NCBI RefSeq assembly: GCF_003008515.1
Contig: NZ_CP027668.1
Coordinates: 620,001 to 684,000 of the forward strand
Origin: Phreatobacter cathodiphilus
GTDB taxonomy: Bacteria; Pseudomonadota; Alphaproteobacteria; Rhizobiales; Phreatobacteraceae
Length of the DNA stretch: 64,000 nucleotides
Reading direction: 5' to 3'
The position numbers and the translations under genes are program-made. Position 1 is the first letter of the stretch. Each line of letters starts with the position of its first letter. Below are positions 35,001 through 43,672 of this stretch, piece by piece. Below the pieces are notes generated by a model that had not been told where the DNA came from, did no database searches, and was given only the letters and a program-made list of their open reading frames with translations.

Positions 35001-35561
35001 CCCGGCCGCGGCCAGCATGATGGCGCGGCCGTCGCTCTCCTGGCGCAGCGCGGCCTCCAGCTTGAGCTTGAACTCCTGGCGGCGCAGGCCGAGCACGCGG
35101 TCGGTGGTCTCGTTGCCCTGGTTGAGGATGCCGACCACCTGCCCGTCCTCGTCGAGGATGGGGGTGAAGCTGTAGTTCCAGTAGGTCTCGTGGACCCGCC
35201 CGAGCCGCTGCATCGGCAGCATCTGGTCGAAGACCGAGAAGCCCTCGCCGGTGGAGAGGACCCGCGCAAATTGCGGCCCGACCACCGGCCAGATGTCCGA
35301 CCAGACCTCGGCACCCGTCCTGCCGAGCGCCCAGGGGTGGCGCTCGCCCGGGATCGGGGCCCAGGCGTCGTTGTAGATCAGGAGCAGATCCCGCCCCCAG
35401 TAGACCGCCGTGGGAAAGGCCGAGTTCAGGCAGATCGCCACCGCCGACCTCAGGCTCGCCGGCCAGGCGGCGGGAGCTCCCAGAGGATGGGCGGACCAGT
35501 CGAAGCTGCGGATGCGCTCGCCCATCAGGCCGCCGCCGGCCAGGAATTTGGGAGTGTCCAA
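32058..35561 (-). CDS. Hybrid HWE-family histidine kinase with PAS/GAF sensors and receiver
   Basis: A 1,167-residue soluble sensor kinase. In order: a PAS-like domain (about 20-160, GRDLLLIYNDAW), a GAF domain (about 175-325), four PAS domains (about 335-450, 465-580, 585-705 and 715-830; e.g. GWLSATHPDDR), an HWE kinase core (about 840-1045: EVDHRAKNLLSVVQSVVQL with the phospho-accepting His, HELATNATKYGALS as N-box, TWRERGGPPV as the WxE motif), and a C-terminal receiver (about 1055-1165, with the phosphoryl Asp in LAVLDVNLG and Lys in IRKPF). No membrane helix is evident. No partner regulator lies nearby. HWE kinases in rhizobia often act in general stress or light responses; the signal is unknown. 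Confidence 0.92.
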   Translation of the reverse strand: MDTPKFLAGGGLMGERIRSFDWSAHPLGAPAAWPASLRSAVAICLNSAFPTAVYWGRDLLLIYNDAWAPIPGERHPWALGRTGAEVWSDIWPVVGPQFARVLSTGEGFSVFDQMLPMQRLGRVHETYWNYSFTPILDEDGQVVGILNQGNETTDRVLGLRRQEFKLKLEAALRQESDGRAIMLAAAGALGRHLGANRVGYGEVLLDDATVSLDVCWADGVAPISGRFPLDSFGAEDIARQRRGLTQSCDDVLADPGQDAAVWTALDTRAYASVPLIRHGRFSASLYVNFREPHAWTSEEIQLIEETGARTWEAVERARAEDDLRESEARFRNIADSSPVMMWVTDASGYCTYLNRLWYDFTGQTQEEAEGFGWLSATHPDDRAMAEEIFREANAAHKPFRLEYRLRRVDGAYRWAIDAAAPRFSPSGEFLGYVGSVIDIDERRNVEEALRQSGELLRQSEDRLRTLTNVIPSFVWFATVDGDLHYLNERWYEFTGQSPAEALPNGWAAALHPEDADRTARAWAQARERAEPYRIEMRYRRHDGAYRWYVAQAEPLRDETGAVTAWFGTSTDIHEQREAKERLELALDSGAIQGTWVWDVPGDRVTADERFARTFGIDIDEARTGFPLTKAVAAIHPDDQAAVRDAIQGALDTGGSYRCEYRVRNSDGVYRWVEASGKVELSADGGPLRFPGVAVDVEARRALEADRDRATSLLQAFFDTFPGAAYAKDLEGRILLGNRGFAEATGLPPEAFLGKTALAFMADADQAGAIMANDREVMTTGVARQVEEDVVQPDGTLLQWLSIKTPLRAADGSVAGLVGVSLDMTERRQADDRARLLAREVDHRAKNLLSVVQSVVQLTKSADVAAFKAAVSGRIHALARAHSLLAESRWQGVNLDTLVREELAPFARPGADRIHIEGPSLRLRPAASQALALALHELATNATKYGALSLEQGSLDVSWRYAGAPSSRTLELTWRERGGPPVQPPGRKGFGSTVIRTSVERQLGGEVRLDWDPEGLSCRIDVPAEELEAMAQPAMPEVPELAGAVEAPAVSGRRVLIVEDEALIAMELEQTVIELGCEVTGPAASCEAALAIIAQAPPDLAVLDVNLGRETSRPVAEALQRLGVPFIYCTGYAEPLDDGAPQAAAVIRKPFDVKSLGDAIRRLSETPG

Positions 35562-35701
35562 CGCTGCTTGCCCCTCTCACGCAGGGGCCCGAAGGCTGGT
35601 CCCCGCGCGGTCTGTGCCGAGGCGGACTGCCCCTCGCCGCGCCCTGAACGCGCGAGCGGCAGAATGGTTCCCGGCGGCGAGCAGATCCGGCCGCGGCGGG
35701 C

Positions 35702-37288
35702 TCACGCCCGCCTGACGTTCCAGAAAACCGGGTTGCCGTTGAGAATGCCGGTCAGGTTGCTGCGGAAGGCGGTCGGGAAGAAGCGCTGCCCGAGCGGGAT
35801 GTAGGGCACCTCCTGGAAGGCGAGCTCCTGCATCCGCCGCGCCAGCGCCACCTGCGCCTCGGGGGTCGGTGCCCGGAACCAGTCGTCGCGCATCTGTTCC
35901 ATGGCGGGAATGGTCGGCCAGCCGGGGGCGGCGTTGCGGCCGTGCGAGCGCAGGAAGGCGTGGCCCGCCGGGGTGAACTGGTCAGTGCCGCTCCAGAAGG
36001 TGTGGAAGACGTTCCAACCGCCCTGCTCGACCGGCTCCGTCTTGGCGCGGCGCTGCACAACCGTGCCCCAGTCGGAGAGCTGGTAGTCGACGTTGAAGCC
36101 GAGCTTCTTCAGGAGGTCGGCGCCGACGTCGGAGAGAGCCTTGGAACTGGCGATCTCCGCCGCCCCGAGCACCACCACCTTCTCGCCCTTGTAGCCGGCG
36201 GCGAGGATGGCGGCCTTCGCCTTTTCCAGATCGCGCGGGCCGGTGATGGCGCTCATGCCGGCATCGGTCGCCATCGGCGTGCCCGGGCAGAAGATGCCGA
36301 CGCCGTCCTTCCAGAGGTCCCGGTCGCTGGTCTGGGCCTCCATGAAGTCCGACTGGCTGACGGCTGACAGCACGGCCCGGCGGATGGCCGGATTGTCGAA
36401 GGGCGGCACGAGGTGGTTCAGCCGCATGGTCGAGATCCAGCCCGTGGGGTCGATGACGCGCGTCGACACCCCGCGCATCGCTTTCAGCGCCGGCAGGAGG
36501 TCGGCGTCGGGTGAGTACCACCAGTCGATCTCGCCCGCCCGGAGGGCCCCCATCGCCGTGTTGGGGTCCGGCATGATCCGCCACTCGACGCGCTCGAAAT
36601 GGGCGACCTTGGGTCCCGCCGTCCAGTCCGGCGTCCCGCCGGAGCGCGGCACGTATCCGTCGAATTTCTGGTAGGCGATCAGCGCCCCGGGCACCCGCTC
36701 TCCCGCAAGGAAGCGATAGGGTCCGGAGCCCACCATCTCGTTGACCCGTTCCGTCGGCGACGTGGCGGCCAGCCGTTCCGGCATGATGGCGCACATGTTG
36801 GGCGAGGCCTTGCCCAGCGCGTCCGGCAGCAGCGGGAAGGCGTGTTTCAGGCGGAAGCGGATGGTCTTGTCGTCGGCGGCGACGAGCTCGTCCGTCGCGG
36901 CCATCAGGACCTGGCCGAAGGCGTCGCGGGCGCCCCAGCGCTTGATCGAGGCGACGCAGTCGCGCGCCAGCACCGGCGAACCGTCGTGGAACTTCAGCCC
37001 GTCGCGCAGGGTGAGCACCCAGACCTTGCCGTCGTTCTCCGTCAGCGCGCCGGCCAGCATCTGGGGCTGCATGCGGTACTGGCCGTCCATGCCGAACAGC
37101 GTGTCGAAGACCATGTAGCCGTGGTCGCGCGTCGGATAGGTCGTGGTCCAGACCGGGTCGAGCACGGCGACATCCGTCTGCGGTACGAATTTCAGCACGT
37201 TGGCGCCCTGGGACAGCGACAGGGACGGCGCGGCGACGACGGCTGCGGAGGTTGCGAGAAAACGGCGGCGGGACAGCGAACGGGCCAT
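35702..37288 (-). CDS. Oligopeptide-type ABC substrate-binding protein (family 5)
   Basis: A 528-residue periplasmic binding protein with a Tat signal (LSRRRFLATSAAVVAAPSLS). Family 5 features are DGLKFHDGSPVLARDCVASI, NEMVGSGPYRFL and MRLNHLVPPFDNPAIRRAVL near the middle. The family binds peptides, nickel complexes, glutathione and other compounds. No permease or ATPase gene is adjacent, so it is an orphan and must use a distant transporter. The 140-bp gap to the kinase gene shows nothing notable. Confidence 0.88.
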   Translation of the reverse strand: MARSLSRRRFLATSAAVVAAPSLSLSQGANVLKFVPQTDVAVLDPVWTTTYPTRDHGYMVFDTLFGMDGQYRMQPQMLAGALTENDGKVWVLTLRDGLKFHDGSPVLARDCVASIKRWGARDAFGQVLMAATDELVAADDKTIRFRLKHAFPLLPDALGKASPNMCAIMPERLAATSPTERVNEMVGSGPYRFLAGERVPGALIAYQKFDGYVPRSGGTPDWTAGPKVAHFERVEWRIMPDPNTAMGALRAGEIDWWYSPDADLLPALKAMRGVSTRVIDPTGWISTMRLNHLVPPFDNPAIRRAVLSAVSQSDFMEAQTSDRDLWKDGVGIFCPGTPMATDAGMSAITGPRDLEKAKAAILAAGYKGEKVVVLGAAEIASSKALSDVGADLLKKLGFNVDYQLSDWGTVVQRRAKTEPVEQGGWNVFHTFWSGTDQFTPAGHAFLRSHGRNAAPGWPTIPAMEQMRDDWFRAPTPEAQVALARRMQELAFQEVPYIPLGQRFFPTAFRSNLTGILNGNPVFWNVRRA

Positions 37289-37646
37289 GGTTCTGCCTCA
37301 TCTACGGGAAGACCAGCAGGATGTGAGCGGGTCGTCTCCCTGTAAAGGCCGATGTTGCGGCCCTGTCGCCCGAATAGGCGCGGAGGCCTGTGCTGAAACA
37401 GGTGATGGAGCAGACGTAAATGACAAAGAGAATAGGTATTTTCGAAAGGGAAGGCGGCGCTCGGCGCGGCTGAAAATTGGGAAACGGGCGGCCGGCCGGT
37501 CTGGAATCTTGCGATCCGTGTCGTCAGGTCATCGCGTCAGCCGCCACAACGCGTGCTCCGGCCTTGCGTGCCGAACCACCGCCCGTGTGCCATGACGTCG
37601 CGGCTGAACCTTGCTCACGGTCCTGCCCTCCGCGGGAGGGCGAACG
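37289..37646. other. 358-bp non-coding interval
   Basis: I see no credible gene. The stretch near 37405-37450 is AT-richer and could hold the promoter of the minus-strand family 5 binding-protein gene, but no -10/-35 pair stands out. A perfect 7-bp hairpin, GCCCTCC-CGC-GGAGGGC minus-strand reading (37625-37641), lies 6 bp after the fhuB stop. It has no T-tract and is at best a weak terminator. Confidence 0.5.
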
Positions 37647-39650
37647 TCAACGGCGGCGCGCCAGGGCCACGAGGACATAGGGGAGGCCGATCAGGGCGGC
37701 CACCAGCCCGGCGGGCAGTTCGTAGGGGAACAGCACAAGCCGCCCGCCGCAGTCCGCCAGCACCATCAACGTGGCGCCGGTCACCACCGCCGCCGCGATC
37801 TGGGACGCCGCACGGGTGAAGCCGGCGAGGCGCGCCATGTGGGGCGCCATCAGGCCGACGAAGCTCAGCGGGCCGACCGCCATCATCGCCGCCGCCGCGA
37901 GACCCGCCGCCACCGCGAGAATGGCGAGGCGCGCGCGCCGCACGTCGAGGCCGAGGCCGGCGGCGGCGACCGGTCCGAGACCGAGGAGGTCGAGCCACCG
38001 GGCGAGCGCAAGGGCGGCGGGCAATCCCAGTGCCGCCGCGGCCAGGAGGGCGGCGACCGCTCGCCCGTCGGCGTAATAGGTCGCCCCCGAGGTCCAGAGG
38101 AGCAGCTTGGAGGCGCGGAAATCGCCGGTCACCAGGAAGGCGACGACCACGGCGTCGAGCAGGGCGCTCAGCGCCAGTCCAGTCAGCACCAGCGGCTCGG
38201 GGGCGAATTGCGAGCGCCGGCCGAGCCAGAAGAGCACCATCGCCACGCCGAAGGCCCCGGCGGTGGAGGCCGACAGCAGGAGGAGCGGCCCGGGCACGAG
38301 GCTGATGGTCAGCGCCGCGACGAGTCCCGCCGCGACGCCTGAGCCGATGCCGAGCATTTCCGGGCCGGCGAGGGGATTGCCGGTGAGGCGCTGGAGCAGT
38401 ACGCCGGCCGCCGCCAGCATGGCGCCGGCGGTGAGCGCCGCCACGACCCGCGGCAGGCGCCAGGGCGCCAGCGCCGCGAGGTCGGTGCCCCAGGCGAGGG
38501 CGAGGCCGCCGTCCGCCGTGCGGCCGATCAGCGTCGCGGCGAGCGCCGCGGCCATGCAGGAGACCGCCAGCACCGCGATCATCCGCCCGGGCGGGGTGCG
38601 GCCCGCAGTCGCGGAGCCGGCGGCCGGGCCGTCCCGGGTCGGGGCCGCCACTCCCAGGCGGATGCGCGGCAGCAGCCACAGCAGGATCGGTGTGCCGAGG
38701 AGCGCGGTGGCCGCCCCCGTCGGCAGGTTGCCGCTCGCCTGGACGGCGATGTCCACGATCACCAGGAGAGCGCCACCGATGACGGGCGTCGCCCACAGGC
38801 GCTGCGACAGCCGCCGCGCGCCCGCCATGCGCGCGATCTGCGGCGCGGCGAGTTCGAGGAAGCCGATCATGCCGACCGCCGCCGTGACCGTCGCCGTCAG
38901 CATGACGCCGAGGCCGAGGACGAGGATGCGGAACCGGCCGACCGGAACGCCGAGGCTGCGGGCATTGTCCTCGCCGAGCGCCAGCAGCGCCAGCGGGCGG
39001 ACCACCAGCGCGGCGAGTGCCAGCAGCACCGCGATGCGCGGCAGGAGGAACGAGACGACGGACCAGTCCTGCTGCTCCAGCGATCCCGAGCCCCATAGGA
39101 ACAGCGTCCCGACATATTCGTGGTTGACCAGCTTCAAGGTGGTCGCCACCGCCCAGCAGGCGAGATTCAGCACCAGTCCGGCGAGGATGACCGGCAGCGA
39201 GGCGAAGCCGCGCCGCCACGTGACCGCAAAGACCGCCGCCGTCAGCGCCGCGGCACCGGCGAGCGCCACCGCTTCGCGCGAAAAGCCCGCGAGGCCGGGC
39301 AGGCCGATGACTGCCAGGGTGACGGCGAGCTGGGCGCCGGCCGAGACACCGAGCGTCGTCGGCGCGGCGAGCGGATTGCCCAGCGCCTCCTGGAACAAGA
39401 GGCCCGCCGTCGCCAGAGCGGCACCGCAGAGGAAGGCGACCGCCAGCCGGGGCAGGAGGCTGTAGTGGAGGACCAGCCCCCCGACGTCGCCGTCGCGGCC
39501 GAGCCCGGCGGAGAGCCAGCGCGCCGGCGGCACGGCCTCGCCCGCCCGCAGGAGGAAGAGGGCGAGGGCGAGCCCGGCCAGGCCGAGGCACCAGGCCAGC
39601 GGTCCCGCCCTTCGGAGCGGGGCTCCGGCGGTCTGCGGGCCGGCAGTCAT
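37647..39650 (-). CDS. fhuB: Fe3+-hydroxamate ABC permease FhuB (fused double permease)
   Basis: A 667-residue membrane protein made of two FecCD-type halves (about residues 15-325 and 345-667) fused in one chain, as in FhuB. Each half has the family coupling region: the first has GEDNARSLGVPVGRFR and GFLELAAPQIARM, the second has GLDVRRARLAILAVAAG and SFVGLMAPHMARLAG. It moves ferric hydroxamate siderophores across the inner membrane. It is the last gene of the operon and its ATG overlaps the FhuD stop (ATGA). Confidence 0.93.
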   Translation of the reverse strand: MTAGPQTAGAPLRRAGPLAWCLGLAGLALALFLLRAGEAVPPARWLSAGLGRDGDVGGLVLHYSLLPRLAVAFLCGAALATAGLLFQEALGNPLAAPTTLGVSAGAQLAVTLAVIGLPGLAGFSREAVALAGAAALTAAVFAVTWRRGFASLPVILAGLVLNLACWAVATTLKLVNHEYVGTLFLWGSGSLEQQDWSVVSFLLPRIAVLLALAALVVRPLALLALGEDNARSLGVPVGRFRILVLGLGVMLTATVTAAVGMIGFLELAAPQIARMAGARRLSQRLWATPVIGGALLVIVDIAVQASGNLPTGAATALLGTPILLWLLPRIRLGVAAPTRDGPAAGSATAGRTPPGRMIAVLAVSCMAAALAATLIGRTADGGLALAWGTDLAALAPWRLPRVVAALTAGAMLAAAGVLLQRLTGNPLAGPEMLGIGSGVAAGLVAALTISLVPGPLLLLSASTAGAFGVAMVLFWLGRRSQFAPEPLVLTGLALSALLDAVVVAFLVTGDFRASKLLLWTSGATYYADGRAVAALLAAAALGLPAALALARWLDLLGLGPVAAAGLGLDVRRARLAILAVAAGLAAAAMMAVGPLSFVGLMAPHMARLAGFTRAASQIAAAVVTGATLMVLADCGGRLVLFPYELPAGLVAALIGLPYVLVALARRR

Positions 39651-40528
39651 GGGGCGCTGCCCGCCAGCACGGGCGGCAGCGCCTGCGCGAAGCGCGCGGC
39701 TGCCGACAGGTCGCCGAAAGCCCACACCGGCCCGATGCTCCGCACCCGGCCCTCGCGCACGAAGGGCAGGGCCCGCCACAGGCCGGGCCGCGCCAACGTC
39801 GCCTCGACCCCCGGCGGGGTGGGGCCGATGACGACGGCCAGAGCGTCGGAATGGCTGGCGAGTTCCGCGAGGCCGAGAACCGCGAAGCCCCAGGGATTGG
39901 TCGCGCCCTCATAGGCGGAGCGCAGGCCGAGCCGAGCCAGCACGTCCGCCAGCAGGCTGCCCCGGCCATAGACCCGGACGTGTCGGGCATCCAGGAAGGC
40001 GATCGGCAGGAGGGGGCGGTCGATGCCGGCGAGGCGCGCCCGCACCGTATCGGCGGTCCGTTCGAAGGCGGTGATGAAGGCGCGTGCCTCGGTCTCGCGG
40101 CCCGTGGCCACGCCGAGGCTTAGGGCCGCCTCCCGTGCCGCGGCGAGGGGCGTCCGTCGCCCGGAATAGATGTCGAGCACCAGGGCGGGGGCGATGGGGG
40201 CCATCAGGGCCCGCGCATTCTCCGTCTGCTGCCCCATGACGATGAGGTCGGGCCTGAGGGCCGCCAGCCGCTCGAGATTGGGCGCCGTCCGCAGGCCGAT
40301 ATCCGCGACGGCGGCCGGCAGGGCCGGCTCCGCCACCCAGGTCCGGTAGAGCGGGATCTCCGCGACGCCGACCGGCGTGACGCCGATCGAGACCAGCGTC
40401 GCCGCCAGGCCCCAGTCGATGGCGACGACGCGTGCGGCGGCACCGAGGGCCGGCGGTGCCGCGCCCGACCAGGCGACCGCCGCCAGGCCGGCGAGGAGCC
40501 GGCGCCTCCGGGGATCCGCCAGGGTCAA
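39647..40528 (-). CDS. fhuD: Siderophore-binding protein FhuD
   Basis: A 293-residue periplasmic binding protein with a Tat-like start (PRRRRLLAGLAAVAW). FhuD-type blocks are RVVAIDWGLAATLVSIGV, ALRPDLIVMGQQ and RSAYEGATNPWGF. I place the start at a TTG (40528) that overlaps the FhuC stop; no ATG or GTG lies close enough upstream to spare the signal peptide. The gene order C-D-B is that of E. coli fhuCDB. Confidence 0.88.
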   Translation of the reverse strand: MTLADPRRRRLLAGLAAVAWSGAAPPALGAAARVVAIDWGLAATLVSIGVTPVGVAEIPLYRTWVAEPALPAAVADIGLRTAPNLERLAALRPDLIVMGQQTENARALMAPIAPALVLDIYSGRRTPLAAAREAALSLGVATGRETEARAFITAFERTADTVRARLAGIDRPLLPIAFLDARHVRVYGRGSLLADVLARLGLRSAYEGATNPWGFAVLGLAELASHSDALAVVIGPTPPGVEATLARPGLWRALPFVREGRVRSIGPVWAFGDLSAAARFAQALPPVLAGSAP

Positions 40529-41331
40529 TGCGGCAGCCCCACGGGCCAGCCGGCGCCGGGGTGCCGTAACACGTGCATCGGAACCCCGTAGATCGCCTCC
40601 AGGGTCGCCTCCGTCATGATCGCCTCGGGCGGGCCGGCGGCCGCCACCCGTCCGCCGCGGAGCGCGATGATCTCGTCGGCGAAGCGGGCGGCCATGTTGA
40701 TGTCGTGGATGATGATGAGGACGCCGCAAGCTCTGATGCGCGACAGCCCGCGGATCAGCCCGAGGATGTCGATCTGCTGGGCGACGTCGAGGGCCGCCGT
40801 GGGTTCGTCCAGCAGCATGAACTCGGCGCGTTGGGCCAGCAGCATGGCGAGCCAGGCCCTCTGGCGCTCGCCGCCCGACAGGCTGTCCGCCGGCCGGTCC
40901 GCATGGGCGCCGAGCCCGGTCAGCGCGACCGCTTCGTCCACCAGGGCGGCGTCGGTTGCCGAGGGCCTGCCGAGCGGGCCGTGCCAGGGATAGCGGCCGA
41001 AGCCCGCCAGTTCGCGCACCGTCAGGCCGGCGCCGGTCGACAGGATCTGGGGGAGATAGGCCACCTTGCGGGCGAAGGCGCGACCGCCCAGCGCGACGAG
41101 GGGCTGGCCGTCGAAGGAAATGGCGCCCTCGTCCGGCTCCGCCTGTCGCGCCAGCATCCGCATCAGGCTGGACTTGCCCGAGCCGTTGTGGCCGATCAGC
41201 CCGTAGACGCGGCCGCGCGTCAGGCTCAGGGAGATCGGTCCGACGATGCGGCGTCCCTCGGCGGACAGGCAGGCTCCGTCCAGGACGAAGCCGCCTCCTG
41301 CGCCCTCGGAGCTGTCGCCGCCCTCGCTCAC
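40525..41331 (-). CDS. fhuC: Fe3+-hydroxamate ABC ATPase FhuC
   Basis: A 268-residue ATPase. Walker A is GHNGSGKSS, the Q-loop is VAYLPQ, the signature is LSGGERQRAWLAMLLAQ and Walker B is MLLDEPTAALD; the switch is IIHDINMAARFADE. These are FhuC/FepC-type motifs. The start is a GTG that overlaps the TonB-receptor stop (GTGA), so translation is coupled to the receptor gene. Confidence 0.92.
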   Translation of the reverse strand: MSEGGDSSEGAGGGFVLDGACLSAEGRRIVGPISLSLTRGRVYGLIGHNGSGKSSLMRMLARQAEPDEGAISFDGQPLVALGGRAFARKVAYLPQILSTGAGLTVRELAGFGRYPWHGPLGRPSATDAALVDEAVALTGLGAHADRPADSLSGGERQRAWLAMLLAQRAEFMLLDEPTAALDVAQQIDILGLIRGLSRIRACGVLIIIHDINMAARFADEIIALRGGRVAAAGPPEAIMTEATLEAIYGVPMHVLRHPGAGWPVGLPH

Positions 41332-43484
41332 CAGCGATAGCCGATGCTGACCGTCGCCCGCCGCCGGTCGCCGTAGAAACAGGCCGACGCGGAGGAGCAA
41401 CTGGCGACATAGGTCTTGTCGAAGAGGTTGGTGACCGTCATGCGCATGGTCCAGTTCCGGTACTCGTATTTCAGCCCCGCATCCACCACCGCATAGGCCG
41501 GCACGGGCAGGGTGTTGGCGCCGTCGGCGAAGGATTCCCCCACATAGCGGACGCCGGCGGACAAGCCGAGCCCGGCCAGGGCGCCGTCCTGCACCGTGTA
41601 GTGCGCCCAGAGCGAGGCGAACTGGCGCGGAATGCCGGCCGGGGTATGGCCGATGAGCGTGGTGTCGAGGTCGCTCACCACGCGGGGATCGGCATGGGTA
41701 TAGGCGGCGATCACCTTCCACCCCGAGCCGAGATCGGCATTGGCCTCCAGCTCCACGCCGCGCGACCGGATCGCGCCGATCTGCGAGGTGGCGAAGGCCG
41801 GCGTGTAGATGGTGGTGGAGACGTTCTCCCGTCGGATGTCGAACACCGCCGCGCCGAACGTGACGTTCCAGCCGGTGGGCCGGAACTTGACGCCGGCCTC
41901 GAGGCCGCGGCCGGTTTCGGGTTGCAGCAACTGGCCGGTCAGGCCGTTCGTGCCGACCTGCGGGTTGAACGAGGTCGCATAGGAGACATAGGGCGCGAGG
42001 CCGAAGGCGGTCGTGTACATGAGCGCCGCGCGGCCGGTGAACCGGCCCGTGGTGTCGCTGGTGTCGGCGGCGGGGTTCAGGCGGTTGGTCAGGCTGGTGC
42101 TGACGCTGTCGTAGCGACCGCCGAGGACGAGGTTGAAACCGCCGAGGCGGATCTGGTCCTGAACGTAGAAGCCGGCCTGCGACTGCACCACCGTGCCGAG
42201 GATGTAGCGCGAGGTGACGGGCGTCACCGGCGTATAGACCGGGTTCAGCAGGTTGAGGTTGGTGCCGAAGGCGAAGCCCTGGTCGTCGTTGATCTGATAG
42301 CGCTTGAGGTCGATGCCGGTGAGCAGCGTGTGGCTGAGCGCGCCGGTGCTGAAGCGCCACTCGGCTTGGGTGTCGAGGTTGAACTGATAGGCGGTCGGCG
42401 ACGTGACGAAATTGTAGCGCAGCAGATCGGCCGCGGCGGCGGTGGTGGCATAGCCGCCGCCGTAGACGGTCTGGTAGTCGACCGACAGATAGGCCATGCG
42501 GCCGTTCTGCCGGATCGTCAGCGTGTCGTTCACCCGATGGCTCAGGGCATAGCCGAGCATGGCCTGCTCGCGGCGGAAATGGTCGTAGCCGGGATTGCCG
42601 GTGAACAGGCTGGTGGGGATGCGACCCCAGGGCGCCGAGACCACGGTGCCCACATAGGGCAGGAAGTTCTGCCCGCGCGTCAGGTCGCGCGTGTAGGAGG
42701 CGAGGATGGTCAGGCTGGTGTCCGGCGAGGGCTGCCAGGTCAAGGCGGGCGCGATGTGGAACCGGTCGTTCTCGGTGTAGTCCGTCTGCGTGCCGCCGAG
42801 CCGGCCGATCATGGAGAGCCGGTAGAGCCACTTGCCCGAGGCGTCGACGGGGCCGCCGACGTCCAGCGCGCCATAGGCGTTGCCGAAACTGTCGATGCCG
42901 GTCTCGGCACGGCCGCCGAAGGTGGAGGGTGGTCGCCGGCTGATGGCGTTGATGATGCCGCCGGGGTCGCCGCCGCCATAGAGGGTCGAGGCCGGGCCGC
43001 GCAGGATCTCGATACGCTCCAGGCTCCAGGGGTCGAGCTTCCAGGTGGCGAAGGAGGTCGAGTAGAGCTGCAGTCCGTCGAGGAAATAGCCCGTCGTCTG
43101 CTGCGGGAAGCCGCGGATCAGGAACCAGTCGTTGCGCGCATCGGCGCCGAAGGTCTCGCTGCGCACGCCAGCCGAATAGCGCGTGGCCTCGGTCACGGTC
43201 GTCGGCTGCTGAAGGCGCATCTGCTCGGCGCCGACGACGCCGATCGCCTGCGGCGTCTCCAGGATCGGCGTGTTGGTCTTGGTGGCGGTGGCGCTGCGGT
43301 TGGCCACGACGCCCCGCACCGGCCCCAGCGGATCCTCGTTGCCCTCGCGCTCGATGACGACCTCGCCCAATGCTGTGGCGCCTTGGGCCGATACTGGTTG
43401 CGTCTGTGCTTTGGCCACGGATATGGGCAATGTTGCCGAGAATAAAATAAGAAATGTTCTAGTGAACGTCCCGATGCCCGCCAT
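41328..43484 (-). CDS. TonB-dependent siderophore receptor
   Basis: A 718-residue outer-membrane receptor. The signal peptide is about residues 1-27 (cleavage after AKA). The plug domain holds TPQAIGVVGAEQMRLQQP, FLIRGFPQQTTGYFLDGLQL (two blocks) and ILRGPASTLYGGGDPGGIIN. The barrel ends in VSIGYRW with the usual terminal aromatic. It resembles the FhuE/FoxA ferrichrome-ferrioxamine-coprogen group, consistent with the downstream fhuCDB genes. The ATG at 43484 has GGAGG 5 bp upstream. It is the first gene of the iron operon. Confidence 0.93.
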   Translation of the reverse strand: MAGIGTFTRTFLILFSATLPISVAKAQTQPVSAQGATALGEVVIEREGNEDPLGPVRGVVANRSATATKTNTPILETPQAIGVVGAEQMRLQQPTTVTEATRYSAGVRSETFGADARNDWFLIRGFPQQTTGYFLDGLQLYSTSFATWKLDPWSLERIEILRGPASTLYGGGDPGGIINAISRRPPSTFGGRAETGIDSFGNAYGALDVGGPVDASGKWLYRLSMIGRLGGTQTDYTENDRFHIAPALTWQPSPDTSLTILASYTRDLTRGQNFLPYVGTVVSAPWGRIPTSLFTGNPGYDHFRREQAMLGYALSHRVNDTLTIRQNGRMAYLSVDYQTVYGGGYATTAAAADLLRYNFVTSPTAYQFNLDTQAEWRFSTGALSHTLLTGIDLKRYQINDDQGFAFGTNLNLLNPVYTPVTPVTSRYILGTVVQSQAGFYVQDQIRLGGFNLVLGGRYDSVSTSLTNRLNPAADTSDTTGRFTGRAALMYTTAFGLAPYVSYATSFNPQVGTNGLTGQLLQPETGRGLEAGVKFRPTGWNVTFGAAVFDIRRENVSTTIYTPAFATSQIGAIRSRGVELEANADLGSGWKVIAAYTHADPRVVSDLDTTLIGHTPAGIPRQFASLWAHYTVQDGALAGLGLSAGVRYVGESFADGANTLPVPAYAVVDAGLKYEYRNWTMRMTVTNLFDKTYVASCSSASACFYGDRRRATVSIGYRW

Positions 43485-43512
43485 CGGTGCCTCCAAACTA
43501 CAATTCGAACCT

Positions 43513-43542
43513 ACATAAGAAGGGTTCTAATCTTGCCGACAA
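43513..43542 (-). promoter_or_regulatory. Possible promoter of the siderophore operon
   Basis: On the minus strand TTGTCG (43542-43537) and TTATGT (43518-43513) are separated by 18 bp, 28 bp before the receptor start codon. The region is AT-rich compared with its surroundings. I could not identify a convincing Fur, Irr or RirA site. Confidence 0.35.
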
Positions 43543-43672
43543 TGGCCATTAGGGTGCATAGGCGCTTGCACGACCCGCGTATTGCATGATCATGTCCGGG
43601 GTTGAATGTTTTTGTTTCCCTCTGCCGCCCCTGCAGCCGCACGCATGAGGTCCTGGTCCCGACGGAGCCGTC

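Noticed and set aside
32755-35580. Second long minus-strand frame parallel to the hybrid kinase
   Set aside because: It is a shifted reading of the same region with Arg/Gly/Pro-rich sequence; all PAS, GAF, HWE and receiver motifs are in the other frame.
37289-37646. Short plus-strand frames in the gap before the fhuB end
   Set aside because: They have no ribosome site, recognisable domain or protein-like composition.
41332-42831. Upstream extension of FhuC over the TonB receptor gene
   Set aside because: The extension is antibiased shadow sequence; the GTG overlapping the receptor stop gives the expected 268-residue ATPase.
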